From Salinivirgaceae bacterium (GTDB taxonomy: Bacteria; Bacteroidota; Bacteroidia; Bacteroidales; SZUA-534), in contig JAKSOL010000006.1 in NCBI GenBank assembly GCA_024405635.1, positions 1 to 46,135 on the forward strand: DNA of 46,135 bases, written 5' to 3'. The notes under the pieces are model-generated. The model was given only the letters and a program-made list of their open reading frames with translations, was not told the DNA's origin and did not search any database. Positions 30,110 to 39,415 of the stretch are shown in pieces. Made by a program: the position numbers and the translations under genes. Position 1 is the stretch's first letter, and each line of letters opens with the position of its first letter.

Positions 30110-32502
30110 TGGCACCACGACAAAATAGAATTCCTATAATAAACGACAATTTCGATTTGTCGATACTGATGCAGATTTTGCGCCGCAAATACTGGGTATT
30201 TGTGGTTGCTATGATATTGTCGGTAACATCGGCATTCCTTTATTTGCGATACAAACAACCAGTTTACACAGCATCAAGTGTTATTCAAATTCACGACGAA
30301 AACCGTACGTCGGACATGCTTTCAATTTCAACAGCATTGGGCAAAGAAACCGATATGCTAAAAACACTTGAGTTGATGCGTTCGCGCGAATTCTTGAAAA
30401 AAGTGTTTGACGAAATGCCTCTCAGCGTTTCGTATTACAACGAGGGAACTTTCCTGTCGTTTGATCTTTATCCAAAAACGCCATTTGTAATTGAAGTTGC
30501 TGCTCAAAATACCGATATATACGAAACATCGTACTATGCTGATTTTAATGGTATTGACTCGGTTACGCTTACATCAAAAAACAATAAAGATATTAGTTGG
30601 CGTATGCCAATTGGCGAATGGTCAAACATTGGGTCTAATCTTATAAAATGTCGAATTCAAGACACCGCAGCCATTTTGAACCACCGTATGGGCGAGCGTT
30701 TCTTTTTCACAATAAACGACCGAATTAATATTTACCGACAATACCAACGAGAGTTGAATATTAGCCTTTTGAGCAATTCGGCTCGCACAATAAAAGTGTC
30801 GTATGTTGGAACCAACCCAAACCGAACTGCCGATTTGGTTAATGCCGTTGCCGAGAATTTTCTTGATTACGATGTGCGCATTAAACGTGAGAGCGCCAAA
30901 AACGTTCTTGAGTTTATTGATTCGCAACTCGATATGATTTTTAAAAGTTTGGGCGAGACTGAACGTCAAATTCAAGATTTTAGAAACAAGAATCATATCA
31001 ATAGTAACGATTTGATTAGCAGCTCGTTTGATGTGCCAGCTACTCGTCTTTCAGAAATTGAAGAGAAACTTGCAAGTGCCGAGTATGAGTTGACTGCTCT
31101 TAAGCAACTTCGCCAACAACTTGAAAAAAACGACAATATAAATACCTACGAGATGCAGGCAGTTTTGGCGGGAACGGCATCGGCTCAAGCAATGAACGGA
31201 TTGTTGAGTCAACTGCAACATACCATTACACAACGTGAAACGCTGCTTAACAATGTAACTGCCGATAACCAAAAGGTTAAGCAAATTGAAAAACAACTTG
31301 AACAACAAGTGCAACTTACACTTGATTTTGTAAAAGCAACGTCAGAACGCATTAGCGAACAATGCAAATCGTATCGCAGTAAAATAAGCGAGATAGAATC
31401 GCGCATATTTAACAAAAAGGATTACGACCAACTCGAGTATGCAAAACTTGAGCGTTTATACACCATTAACGAGAACTATTACCACAAATTGCTTGAGAAA
31501 AAAGCCGAATACATGATTTCGCAAGCAGGTTATGTTAGTCAAAATACAATGCTTGAGCGTGCCGATGTGCCAACCGCGCCTATTGCACCAATACCAAGTA
31601 GTATTTATTCAATGTTTGTGGCTGTGGGGCTGTTTGTTAGTTTCTGCTACTACATTATCAGCTACTTGCTTTACAACGAGGTGTCGTCGGTTAAAATTAT
31701 TCAGAATTACACCAACGCTCCAGTACTTGGTGCGGTTCCTTTTTATGCCGAAAGTGCCGACAGCGTTTCATCGTTGTTGGTTGATAAAAATCCACATTCG
31801 GCATTTGCCGAGGCTTTCCGCAGCATAAGGTCAAACTTGCAATTTGTGTCGCATGGTGCTGAAACTAAAGTTATTTCGGTATCGTCAACCATTCCGGGTG
31901 AGGGCAAAACCTTTGTGGCCATCAACTTGGGTGGCATTTTGGCCATGTCGGGTAAAAAGGTTATTCTGCTCGACCTCGATTTGCGCAAACCTCGTATTCA
32001 CCAAGGTTTTAAGGTAGATAATAGCAAAGGCATGAGCACCATTCTTATTGGTCACAACAAAGTTGCCGATTGCTTGCATAAGTCTGAAATTGAAGGACTT
32101 GACTATATTACCGCAGGTCCAGTTCCACCAAATCCATCGGAACTGGCCAATAGTAAAGAAATGGATGAAGTAATAAAGGAACTTGAAAGTTTGTATGACA
32201 TTATTATTGTTGATACTCCGCCAGTTGGCATTATTTGCGATGCTATGACCAACTTGCATCGGGCCGATTATCCAATTTATATCATTAATGCTAAAAAATC
32301 GAAACGCCAGTTTATTGAGAATATCAACTTGTTGCGCAATGAGAAGGGAATGGACAACTTGTCGATTATTTTAAACTCAAGCGAAATGGTTAAAAGTCAT
32401 GGCTACGGATACGGATACGGTTACGGCTATGGCTACGGATACGGCTATGGTTATGGCTATGGCTACGGAGATGAAGAGAAGAAGAAAAAACATAAAAACT
32501 GA
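30109..32502 (+). CDS. Wzc-like polysaccharide co-polymerase / BY-kinase with Gly-Tyr tail
   Basis: 797 residues. Wzz domain with membrane segments at about 29-49 and 500-523 and a long coiled-coil periplasmic region. A cytosolic tyrosine kinase follows with Walker A SSTIPGEGKTF (Lys600), Walker A' LLDLDLRKPRIH and Walker B DIIIVDTPPVG. The C-terminus has eleven Gly-Tyr pairs followed by DEEKKKKHKN; this tyrosine cluster is the expected autophosphorylation tail, whose phosphorylation state controls chain length. Tyr and Gly codons alternate (TAC/TAT, GGC/GGA/GGT), so selection on the peptide is likely. It overlaps the wza-like stop and ends 2 bases before the WecA-like gene. Confidence 0.93.
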   Translation: MAPRQNRIPIINDNFDLSILMQILRRKYWVFVVAMILSVTSAFLYLRYKQPVYTASSVIQIHDENRTSDMLSISTALGKETDMLKTLELMRSREFLKKVFDEMPLSVSYYNEGTFLSFDLYPKTPFVIEVAAQNTDIYETSYYADFNGIDSVTLTSKNNKDISWRMPIGEWSNIGSNLIKCRIQDTAAILNHRMGERFFFTINDRINIYRQYQRELNISLLSNSARTIKVSYVGTNPNRTADLVNAVAENFLDYDVRIKRESAKNVLEFIDSQLDMIFKSLGETERQIQDFRNKNHINSNDLISSSFDVPATRLSEIEEKLASAEYELTALKQLRQQLEKNDNINTYEMQAVLAGTASAQAMNGLLSQLQHTITQRETLLNNVTADNQKVKQIEKQLEQQVQLTLDFVKATSERISEQCKSYRSKISEIESRIFNKKDYDQLEYAKLERLYTINENYYHKLLEKKAEYMISQAGYVSQNTMLERADVPTAPIAPIPSSIYSMFVAVGLFVSFCYYIISYLLYNEVSSVKIIQNYTNAPVLGAVPFYAESADSVSSLLVDKNPHSAFAEAFRSIRSNLQFVSHGAETKVISVSSTIPGEGKTFVAINLGGILAMSGKKVILLDLDLRKPRIHQGFKVDNSKGMSTILIGHNKVADCLHKSEIEGLDYITAGPVPPNPSELANSKEMDEVIKELESLYDIIIVDTPPVGIICDAMTNLHRADYPIYIINAKKSKRQFIENINLLRNEKGMDNLSIILNSSEMVKSHGYGYGYGYGYGYGYGYGYGYGYGDEEKKKKHKN
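32401..32469 (+). repeat. Coding Gly-Tyr hexanucleotide repeat
   Basis: Eleven consecutive GGN-TAY codon pairs at the 3' end of the BY-kinase gene. The units are degenerate at third positions but similar enough to allow slippage, which would change tail length in steps of two residues. Confidence 0.8.
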
Positions 32503-32504
32503 TT

Positions 32505-33572
32505 ATGATTAAATTATTGGCATTGCTTTTTTTGGTGATGTTGCCAGTGTGTTGGTATATTCACCACTATTTTTTGGTTCGTTCAAACGATTTGTCGATT
32601 CACAAAGGAAACACAACGGGCGAACGTTGGGCTTCGCAAAAGAAACCTATTTTGGGTGGCGTTGGTTTTTTTCTAGGCTTTGTTATTTGTGCAGCTTGCT
32701 GGATTATTTGGGCTCACATTGTAGGAGTGGACTATTCTGGAACAAAAGCTTTGTCAATTGTTATAGCAGCAACCATAGCATTTGCTTCAGGTTTAATTGA
32801 CGATGTGTTCAACACTCCGCCATCATTCAAATTCTTTATGCAATTCGTTGTGTCGGTAATTCTTATTCATGCCGGCATTTGCATTAACATTTTTGAAAAT
32901 ATGATACTGAATTATGCTTTAACAGTCTTTTGGGTTGTTGGCATAATGAATTCGCTAAACATGCTCGACAATATGGATGCTATTACAACTAGCATAAGCA
33001 CCATAATAATGCTTGGAATGGTTGCCATTATGTTACTTACAGGTTGTGGTAGCTCGCTTTTATTGTTTACAGTGGTTGGAGTGTTGGCTGCAACAATCAG
33101 TTTTCTTGCCTTCAATTGGCACCCTTCAAGTATGTATATGGGCGACAACGGTTCTCAGTTTATTGGAGCATTTGTTTCCATTTTGAGTATTGAAACATTA
33201 TGGAACACACCATCGGTTGAGCAAGGCAATTGGCTAATTAACTTTGTGCTAATTTTTATGGCATTTATTGTTCCAATAACCGATACCACAACAGTTTCAA
33301 TAAATCGTACTTTGCGTGGTCAAATGCCTTTTGTTGGTGGCACCGATCACACTACCCATCACTTGTTTTACATGCACCTTAACGAGCATCAAGTAGCTTT
33401 GGTTTTGGGCTTTATAAATTTGATATCGGTAGCTGCCGTAGTTATGTTCGTTGTTTTTCCTTCAACACAATCTTTGTATTTGAAGATAGCGGCTTTTGCT
33501 GCGATAGCAATTACGTTAACTCTATATACCATTACTCGTATTACTAAACGACCAACTGTAACAGCAAAATAG
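32505..33572 (+). CDS. WecA/MraY-family undecaprenyl-phosphate sugar-1-phosphate transferase
   Basis: 355 residues with about ten transmembrane helices. It shows the family motifs KKPILGGVGFF near the N-terminus, GLIDDVFNTPP (DD metal motif), NSLNMLDNMDAITT, SMYMGDNGSQFIG and DHTTHHLF. It starts lipid-linked glycan synthesis by loading a sugar phosphate on undecaprenyl phosphate at the inner membrane. The gene is 2 bases from the kinase gene and 10 bases from the transglycosylase gene. The sugar donor is unknown. Confidence 0.9.
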   Translation: MIKLLALLFLVMLPVCWYIHHYFLVRSNDLSIHKGNTTGERWASQKKPILGGVGFFLGFVICAACWIIWAHIVGVDYSGTKALSIVIAATIAFASGLIDDVFNTPPSFKFFMQFVVSVILIHAGICINIFENMILNYALTVFWVVGIMNSLNMLDNMDAITTSISTIIMLGMVAIMLLTGCGSSLLLFTVVGVLAATISFLAFNWHPSSMYMGDNGSQFIGAFVSILSIETLWNTPSVEQGNWLINFVLIFMAFIVPITDTTTVSINRTLRGQMPFVGGTDHTTHHLFYMHLNEHQVALVLGFINLISVAAVVMFVVFPSTQSLYLKIAAFAAIAITLTLYTITRITKRPTVTAK

Positions 33573-33582
33573 ACTTTACCAT

Positions 33583-34581
33583 ATGAAATTTTTGAAAGCT
33601 GTTCTTCAAGTTTTTGTGCAGATTGCCATTGTGGCAGTGGTTGCAATTATTGTAAGTTCGTATGTTATTAAATTGCACGAAGAGCAATGTGCTAATAATC
33701 AAGGTAGTAGTGGTCATTTGGTGGTAAAGCCAATTGAAATTCCAAGCCAAATAACATTTATGGGCGAACGTGTTCCTGTTGAAAACTTCGACACTCGCGA
33801 AAGCCTTGACCGCGAACTACAAGTGAATATGTTTTGGCACTCGCAAACCATTATGTTACTTAAACGTGCCAATCGCTATTTCCCTGAAATTGAGCCTATT
33901 TTGAAAGAAAACAATGTGCCCGACGACCTTAAATACATTGCTTTAATTGAAAGTGGATTGATGAATGTTACATCACCATCGGGAGCAAAAGGTTTTTGGC
34001 AATTCCTTGAGGGAACGGCTAAAGAGTGTTTGCTTGAAGTAAACAACGAGGTTGACGAGCGTTACAACGTTGCAAAGGCTACTCAAGCAGCCATTCGCTA
34101 TTTCAAAAAACAGAATGACAGATTTGGTTCGTGGACCATGGCTGCAGCTTCATACAATATGGGTGGCAACGGATTGGCAAAGCAAGTGGCACGACAAAAA
34201 TGCAACAATTACTACGACCTTACTCTTGGCGAAGAAACAGAACGCTATGTTTTTCGTGCATTGGCAATAAAAATGATTTTTGAAAACCCAACCCAATTTG
34301 GATTCAATATACCAACCGAATTTCTTTATGAACCAATACCTTGCCGCATTGTTGAAGTAGATTCAACTATTAGCAATATTGCCGATTTCGCATTTAGTCA
34401 AGGTACAAATTACAAAATGCTGAAAGTGCTTAACCCTTGGTTGCGCGACAACAAACTAACTAACCGAAAAGGAAAAACCTACCAAATAAAAATAATTGAC
34501 TCAGCATATCGCAATGTTGTTATCGACACCTTACCAGTTGCCGATTCAACTGCACAACCTATTGATGCTGAATTGAAATAA
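33583..34581 (+). CDS. Membrane-anchored MltD-like lytic transglycosylase
   Basis: 332 residues. An N-terminal membrane helix (about 8-28) is followed by an SLT domain (about 95-225) with the catalytic Glu in IALIESGLMNVTSPSGAKGFWQ and the AAASYNMGG motif. No clear LysM repeat follows. It cleaves peptidoglycan between MurNAc and GlcNAc on the periplasmic side. Its place just after the polysaccharide export genes may mean it opens the wall for the export machinery; more simply it is a housekeeping enzyme in the same transcript. Confidence 0.9.
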   Translation: MKFLKAVLQVFVQIAIVAVVAIIVSSYVIKLHEEQCANNQGSSGHLVVKPIEIPSQITFMGERVPVENFDTRESLDRELQVNMFWHSQTIMLLKRANRYFPEIEPILKENNVPDDLKYIALIESGLMNVTSPSGAKGFWQFLEGTAKECLLEVNNEVDERYNVAKATQAAIRYFKKQNDRFGSWTMAAASYNMGGNGLAKQVARQKCNNYYDLTLGEETERYVFRALAIKMIFENPTQFGFNIPTEFLYEPIPCRIVEVDSTISNIADFAFSQGTNYKMLKVLNPWLRDNKLTNRKGKTYQIKIIDSAYRNVVIDTLPVADSTAQPIDAELK

Positions 34582-34594
34582 ACCGACATTCAAA

Positions 34595-35398
34595 ATGGAT
34601 AAACAATACTTTGAACGCCACAACCGCCGCGATTTTCATAACGATCGACGAAACGATGAACAACGTACCGACGACTTTGTTTTTGGTACACGTGCAGTTA
34701 TTGAGGCTATTCGTTTTGGCAAGCAGATTGACAAAATCTTAATAAAACTGGGGCAGAACAACGAACTATCGAACGAGTTGTTTGACTTGATTCGCGAAAA
34801 CGATATTCCAGTTCAGCGCGTGCCTCAAGAGAAACTTGACCGCATCACACGCAAAAACCATCAAGGTGTTATTGCTCTCATGTCGCCAATTGCATTCTGC
34901 AAGGTTGAAGATGTGGTTGCTCAAGTGTTTGAAAAGGGTCAAATGCCGTTTATTATTGCGCTCGATGGAGTAACCGATGTTCGCAATTTTGGAGCCATTG
35001 TACGCACTGCCGAGTGCGCAGGTGTGCATGCCATTGTTGTTCCCGAAAAAGGGTCGTCGCGCATTGGTGCCGATGCGGTTAAAACATCGGCTGGTGCCTT
35101 GCATAAAGTGCCTATTTGCCGCACTTCGTCACTCAAAAAAACATTGCAAGACCTTATGGCCTCGGGACTTACTGTTTGTGGAGCTACCGAAAAAACCGAC
35201 GGAAACTATTTTCAACACAACCTTACCGGACCTCTTTGTATTGTAATGGGAGCCGAAGACGAAGGTTTGAGCCCCGAAGTGTTCCGCATTTGTCAACCTT
35301 TGCTCAAAATTCCTATTCTTGGCGAAATTGAATCGCTTAATGTATCGGTTGCAGCTTCGGTTTTAATGTACGAAGTTGTACGCCAGCGTATGGCTTAG
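34595..35398 (+). CDS. rlmB: 23S rRNA (guanosine-2'-O-)-methyltransferase RlmB (TrmH/SpoU family)
   Basis: 267 residues. An N-terminal substrate-binding domain (DFVFGTRAVIEAIRFGKQ; PQEKLDRITRKNHQG) is followed by a SpoU methyltransferase domain with DGVTDVRNFGAIVRTAECAG (motif 1), IVMGAEDEGLSP (motif 2) and PILGEIESLNVSVAASV (motif 3, the knot). It methylates 23S rRNA with SAM. The extra N-terminal 20 residues are Arg/Asp-rich. RlmB is the best match; a closely related TrmH-family enzyme cannot be fully excluded. Confidence 0.92.
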   Translation: MDKQYFERHNRRDFHNDRRNDEQRTDDFVFGTRAVIEAIRFGKQIDKILIKLGQNNELSNELFDLIRENDIPVQRVPQEKLDRITRKNHQGVIALMSPIAFCKVEDVVAQVFEKGQMPFIIALDGVTDVRNFGAIVRTAECAGVHAIVVPEKGSSRIGADAVKTSAGALHKVPICRTSSLKKTLQDLMASGLTVCGATEKTDGNYFQHNLTGPLCIVMGAEDEGLSPEVFRICQPLLKIPILGEIESLNVSVAASVLMYEVVRQRMA

Positions 35399-35427
35399 AT
35401 TGTGTTTGTAAGCATCTTACAATAAAA

Positions 35428-36594
35428 TTGAAAACTACAGTAAATCAAATAGTTGATGCGTATGCCGATGAATTGATTCAAATTCGTCGGCACATTCATT
35501 CTCACCCCGAAGTTGCTCAACACGAGATTCAAACATCAGCTTTTGTTGCACAAAAACTTGGTGAGTTGGGTATCGATTTTAAAGCAAACATTGGAGGCTA
35601 TGGCATTCTTGCTGTTATTAAGGGCAGTTTGCCTGGCAAAACCATCGCTTTGCGTGCCGATATGGATGCGTTGCCAATAACTGAAGAAACTGGATTGCCG
35701 TTTGCTTCGCAAAATGTAGGCCTAATGCACGCTTGCGGCCACGATATTCACATTGCTTGTTTGCTTGGTGTTGCTCGAGTTTTGCAAAATATGCGTCAAC
35801 AAATAAAAGGCACTGTTTTGCTTGTGTTTCAGCCTTGCGAGGAGAGTATTCCCGGTGGAGCAAATCTTATGTTACGCGATGGCGTGTTTGCCGATTACGA
35901 ACCACAAATGGTTATTGCTCAACATGTTTACCCCGAACTTGAAGTAGGGCAGTTTGGCTTTCATAAAGGCGAATATCTAGCCTCGGCCGATGAGGTTATT
36001 ATTACTTGCAACAGTAAAGGCGGACATGCTGCTTTGCCGCATTTGTCGGTCGATTCGGTGCTAATGGCTTCGCAAATTGTTGTGTCGCTACAACAGGTTT
36101 GTAGCCGATTTATTCCTGCTCAAGTTCCTGCTGTTCTGTCGTTTGGCAAAATAACTTGCAACAGCGCCATGAACATCATTCCCGAAAAAGTAATTATTGA
36201 CGGCACACTTCGCATTATGAACGAAGACTGGCGTTTTAAAGCTCACGACCGCATCCGTTTAATCGCAAATTCGGTTGCGCAAAGTATGGGTGGTACGTGC
36301 GATGTTAACATTATAGTTGGCTATCCAAGTTTGTTCAACAATTGCAAATTAACCGACACAGTTCAGCGCATTACTGCCGAATTGTGGGGCGAGCAAAGTG
36401 TTCATGAAGTTGATGCTCGACTTACTGCCGAGGATTTTGGTTGGTTCTCGCAAAAGTACCCTTCGTGCTTCTTTCGGTTGGGTGTAGGTGCTTCAACTGG
36501 ATTGCATACACCAACTTTTGTAGCCGACGAACGGGCTATTGCTATTGGAACAAAGAATATGGCTCTTATTGCACTTAAACTGCTTGAAAATTAA
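35428..36594 (+). CDS. M20-family metallo-amidohydrolase
   Basis: 388 residues. Metal ligands are visible in order: MHACGHDIH (His, Asp), FQPCEES (Glu), IAQHVYPEL (His) and GLHTPTF (His). ALRADMDALPITEETGLPFAS is typical of the hippurate/IAA-amino-acid hydrolase group. It hydrolyses N-acylated amino acids in the cytosol. The start is TTG at 35428: there is no ATG before MDALP, and the family N-terminus begins here. The lid domain (about 180-295) is intact. Confidence 0.92.
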   Translation: MKTTVNQIVDAYADELIQIRRHIHSHPEVAQHEIQTSAFVAQKLGELGIDFKANIGGYGILAVIKGSLPGKTIALRADMDALPITEETGLPFASQNVGLMHACGHDIHIACLLGVARVLQNMRQQIKGTVLLVFQPCEESIPGGANLMLRDGVFADYEPQMVIAQHVYPELEVGQFGFHKGEYLASADEVIITCNSKGGHAALPHLSVDSVLMASQIVVSLQQVCSRFIPAQVPAVLSFGKITCNSAMNIIPEKVIIDGTLRIMNEDWRFKAHDRIRLIANSVAQSMGGTCDVNIIVGYPSLFNNCKLTDTVQRITAELWGEQSVHEVDARLTAEDFGWFSQKYPSCFFRLGVGASTGLHTPTFVADERAIAIGTKNMALIALKLLEN

Positions 36595-36628
36595 TAAGTT
36601 AACCGATTTGAGAATAATATATATTTAT

Positions 36629-37462
36629 ATGAAAAAGGCGCTCTTCGCAATATTGATGGTGTTGTTTTTTGCATCGTGCACCGATAGTTTCAAAACAACT
36701 GAATCGGGTTTGAATTACAAATTTGTGATTAAGAATACTGACCAGTATAAACCTCAAATAAACGATGTAGTTGCTCTGCGAATGAGTTATAAAGACCAGT
36801 CGGGCGAAGTAGAGGAGTGGCCGTTGTTTAAAAAACGACTTGAAAAAGTTTCAATAGATGTGCCCACAGTTGACGAGGGGTTGTCGCTTATGCACAAAGG
36901 CGATAGCTTGCTGTTGCAAATGACAAACAAGGAGTTTTTTCAGTTTACGCTTGGTCAAGCTGTGCCAGCAAATGTTAATCCTTCTGAAGTTATTTTTATC
37001 GGACTACGTTTGGTTGAAGTTATTAAAGCCGAAGAATTTGAGCGCGACCGTCAGGCGGCCCGCATGGTTGGCGAGCGCGAAGAGGATGCAATACTTGATA
37101 ACTATCTGCAAGAAAATAACATAGTTGCCGAACCGGAATTAAGCGGACTAATTATTATTGAAAAACGTAAAGGTGATGGCACCAAGCCAACTCCCGGGCG
37201 CAACGTGACTATTAATTACACTGCAAGTTTTTTGAATGGCGAAATGTTCGATTCGTCGTATAAACGCAACCAACCGCTAACTTTCAAACTTGGTGTTGGT
37301 AAAGTAATTCAAGGACTTGAAGAAGGTGTATCAAAAATGCACTGCGGAGGGATGTGCCAATTGATTATTCCATCTCCGTTGGCTTATGGCGATGAGCAAG
37401 TTGGTCCTGTAGCGCCTTTTTCAACCTTGGTTTTCGATGTTGAATTAGTTGAAGTAGAATAA
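36629..37462 (+). CDS. FKBP-type peptidyl-prolyl cis-trans isomerase lipoprotein
   Basis: 277 residues from the ATG at 36629 (MKKALFAILMVLFFASC, lipoprotein Cys at 17). There are two FKBP-like halves: a divergent N-terminal one (about 20-150, QYKPQINDVVALRMSYKD...EVIFIGLRLVEV) and a canonical C-terminal FKBP (about 185-277; GRNVTINYTASFLNGEMFDSS, QGLEEGVSKMHCGGMCQLIIPS, FSTLVFDVELVEV). It folds proline-containing proteins in the periplasm or at the outer membrane. The gene is convergent with the choice-of-anchor L gene, only 16 bases away. Confidence 0.92.
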   Translation: MKKALFAILMVLFFASCTDSFKTTESGLNYKFVIKNTDQYKPQINDVVALRMSYKDQSGEVEEWPLFKKRLEKVSIDVPTVDEGLSLMHKGDSLLLQMTNKEFFQFTLGQAVPANVNPSEVIFIGLRLVEVIKAEEFERDRQAARMVGEREEDAILDNYLQENNIVAEPELSGLIIIEKRKGDGTKPTPGRNVTINYTASFLNGEMFDSSYKRNQPLTFKLGVGKVIQGLEEGVSKMHCGGMCQLIIPSPLAYGDEQVGPVAPFSTLVFDVELVEVE

Positions 37463-37478
37463 AATCAGTTAGTTTTTT

Positions 37479-38717
37479 CTACTCGTAAAACAAAAACTCA
37501 ACCCTACGATTCTTTTGTCGGGCAGCATCGGTTTGTTCTGGTGTAATAGGAAACAATTTGCCTTTGCCTTCGGTTGTAATACGGGTTGAATCAATACCTT
37601 TGCTAATCAAATAGTTAGCAACCGAATGCGCTCGATGTTCACTCAGCTCTTGATTGTAATCAATTGAACCAACATCGTCTGTATGTCCATATAGTTTTAG
37701 TTTCGATTTGAAACAACGAGTCAAAATGTTGGCCAATTCATTCAGCGAAAGTGTGTCTTCTGGCATTAAATCGTACGAATTGAAATCAAAATGAACCATT
37801 TTGTCAAACACAACCGAATCTTCGACCATTCGTATTCGGTCAACTCCTAAAACGAGTTTGCGAGTAGTGAATTCTGAAATCAAGAAAGGTTGAATGGGGC
37901 AAATTTTTCCCAAACTACGCAACGAATTTGCTTTAATAAACACGCCCGAATCGTAAATATTGTCGCCAACGTCGGCAATAAGCATTGTGAGTTTGTATAT
38001 TTTGAATGGCTCAACATTGGCACGCGCTTCAAGCAAAGTTGTCATGCCATCAAACTGAAAGTAGGCCGAAAGTGGTCCGGGTTTTGAAGCACCGGGCGGC
38101 AACGCATAGCCTTCAGGTATCCACATTGGGTTTTCAATGTAGTATTGTGGATGATAAACAGCATTAACATTGTCAACTGTAATTGGAACTCCACTCTCGG
38201 GCAAAATAGCCATGTTGTGCGGAGTTTTGTAGCCAGGACCTTCAATAAAAAAGGCAAATACATCGTTTACACCTTTGCGCACAAACTCCGGATACTCTTC
38301 TGATGCAAAAAAGTATTCAAACGATATTTGGTCGCTACTAGCTACAAAAGTAATTTCAAGTATAGCAGCGTCAACAGTAAACTGCCCTGCAATGCTATCA
38401 AGCCTATGGTCGCCGGGGGTAAAAACTCCTAATCCAGAGTTGCGCGATGTGTTTGGCTTTGCTGCCCATTCGGCAATGCCTGTGCTCATGGTTATGCCTT
38501 GTTGTATAGGCATATTGGCATTTTCGGTGGTGAAAAAAGCAATTGAATGGGGCCCTCCAATGTATTCTGAACTCAAAACCGATATGTTGTTGTGGTTTTT
38601 TGGAATAAGCGCTTCTACCATTTCAGTTGTGGTCATTTGCTTAAACTCCAACTTTTGCGCAACTAGTATTTGAGTTGAGAGAATAAAAAGTAATATGCTG
38701 TGTATCAGCTTTTTCAT
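37479..38717 (-). CDS. Choice-of-anchor L domain OmpA-family protein
   Basis: 412 residues with a signal peptide (MKKLIHSILLFILSTQILVAQ). A choice-of-anchor L domain (about 25-275; DQISFEYFFASEEYPEFV, NDVFAFFIEGPG, KLTMLIADVGDNIYDSGVF) precedes an OmpA domain (about 300-412; FDFNSYDLMPEDTLSLNELA, KLYGHTDDVGSIDYN, KNRRVEFLFYE). The first binds surface ligands or is displayed; the second grips peptidoglycan. It overlaps the rluA-like gene by four bases (ATGA), so it is the last gene of the obgE operon, an unusual place for a surface protein. Confidence 0.9.
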   Translation of the reverse strand: MKKLIHSILLFILSTQILVAQKLEFKQMTTTEMVEALIPKNHNNISVLSSEYIGGPHSIAFFTTENANMPIQQGITMSTGIAEWAAKPNTSRNSGLGVFTPGDHRLDSIAGQFTVDAAILEITFVASSDQISFEYFFASEEYPEFVRKGVNDVFAFFIEGPGYKTPHNMAILPESGVPITVDNVNAVYHPQYYIENPMWIPEGYALPPGASKPGPLSAYFQFDGMTTLLEARANVEPFKIYKLTMLIADVGDNIYDSGVFIKANSLRSLGKICPIQPFLISEFTTRKLVLGVDRIRMVEDSVVFDKMVHFDFNSYDLMPEDTLSLNELANILTRCFKSKLKLYGHTDDVGSIDYNQELSEHRAHSVANYLISKGIDSTRITTEGKGKLFPITPEQTDAARQKNRRVEFLFYE

Positions 38718-39415
38718 TTTGTCTGTTGTCGTTCTTCAAAAAATTGCCAAAGACTATCGCCTTTAGGAACAGGAGCCACAATGCTCACTGGTTGTTTCGA
38801 TACTGGATGAACAAATTCGATGCGGCGTGCATGCAAACTGATGCCCGAGTCGGCATTTGAGCGTTTTGCTCCGTATTTTAAGTCGCCCTTTATTATGCAA
38901 CCAATATTGGCCAATTGAGCTCGTATTTGGTGATGTCGGCCTGTAAGTAGTTTAACTTCAAGCAGATAGTATTTGTCCGATTTGTCAATCAGTTTATATT
39001 CAAGTTGAGCCTCTTTTGCGCCATTGTCGGTTGGTTTGCACACATACGCTTTGTTGTTTTTTTCGTTTTTACGCAAATAGTTAACCAACAAACCTTCTGG
39101 TTTTTCTGGGCTTTTTTCCACAATAGCCCAATATATTTTGTCAAGTTGGTTTTTGCTTTTAAACATTTCGTTCATTCGGGCCAAAGCTTTTGATGTGCGA
39201 GCAAAAATCATAACCCCCGATACTGGGCGATCGAGTCGGTGAGTAACGCCAACAAACACGTTTCCAGGTTTGTTATACTTTACTTTTATGTACGCAGCCA
39301 CTTTGTCGGCCAAAGGCGCATCGCCAGTTTCGTCGCCTTGTGCCAAATCTGAAACTCGTTTGTTTACTGCAATAAGGTGGTTGTCTTCGTACAATATTTC
39401 AAGAAAATCGTTCAT
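38714..39415 (-). CDS. RluA-family pseudouridine synthase
   Basis: 233 residues with the catalytic Asp in VGVTHRLDRPVSGVMIFARTS. It lacks an N-terminal S4 domain, and the end of the enzyme is typical (LLTGRHHQIRAQLANIG, LHARRIEFVHPVS). It isomerises uridines in rRNA or tRNA; the site is not predictable. The ATG overlaps the panB stop (TGATG). Confidence 0.93.
   Translation of the reverse strand: MNDFLEILYEDNHLIAVNKRVSDLAQGDETGDAPLADKVAAYIKVKYNKPGNVFVGVTHRLDRPVSGVMIFARTSKALARMNEMFKSKNQLDKIYWAIVEKSPEKPEGLLVNYLRKNEKNNKAYVCKPTDNGAKEAQLEYKLIDKSDKYYLLEVKLLTGRHHQIRAQLANIGCIIKGDLKYGAKRSNADSGISLHARRIEFVHPVSKQPVSIVAPVPKGDSLWQFFEERQQTK

Noticed and set aside
32401..32469. CRISPR-like or simple tandem repeat array
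   Set aside because: The repeats have no spacers and code for a continuous Gly-Tyr peptide inside a kinase gene.
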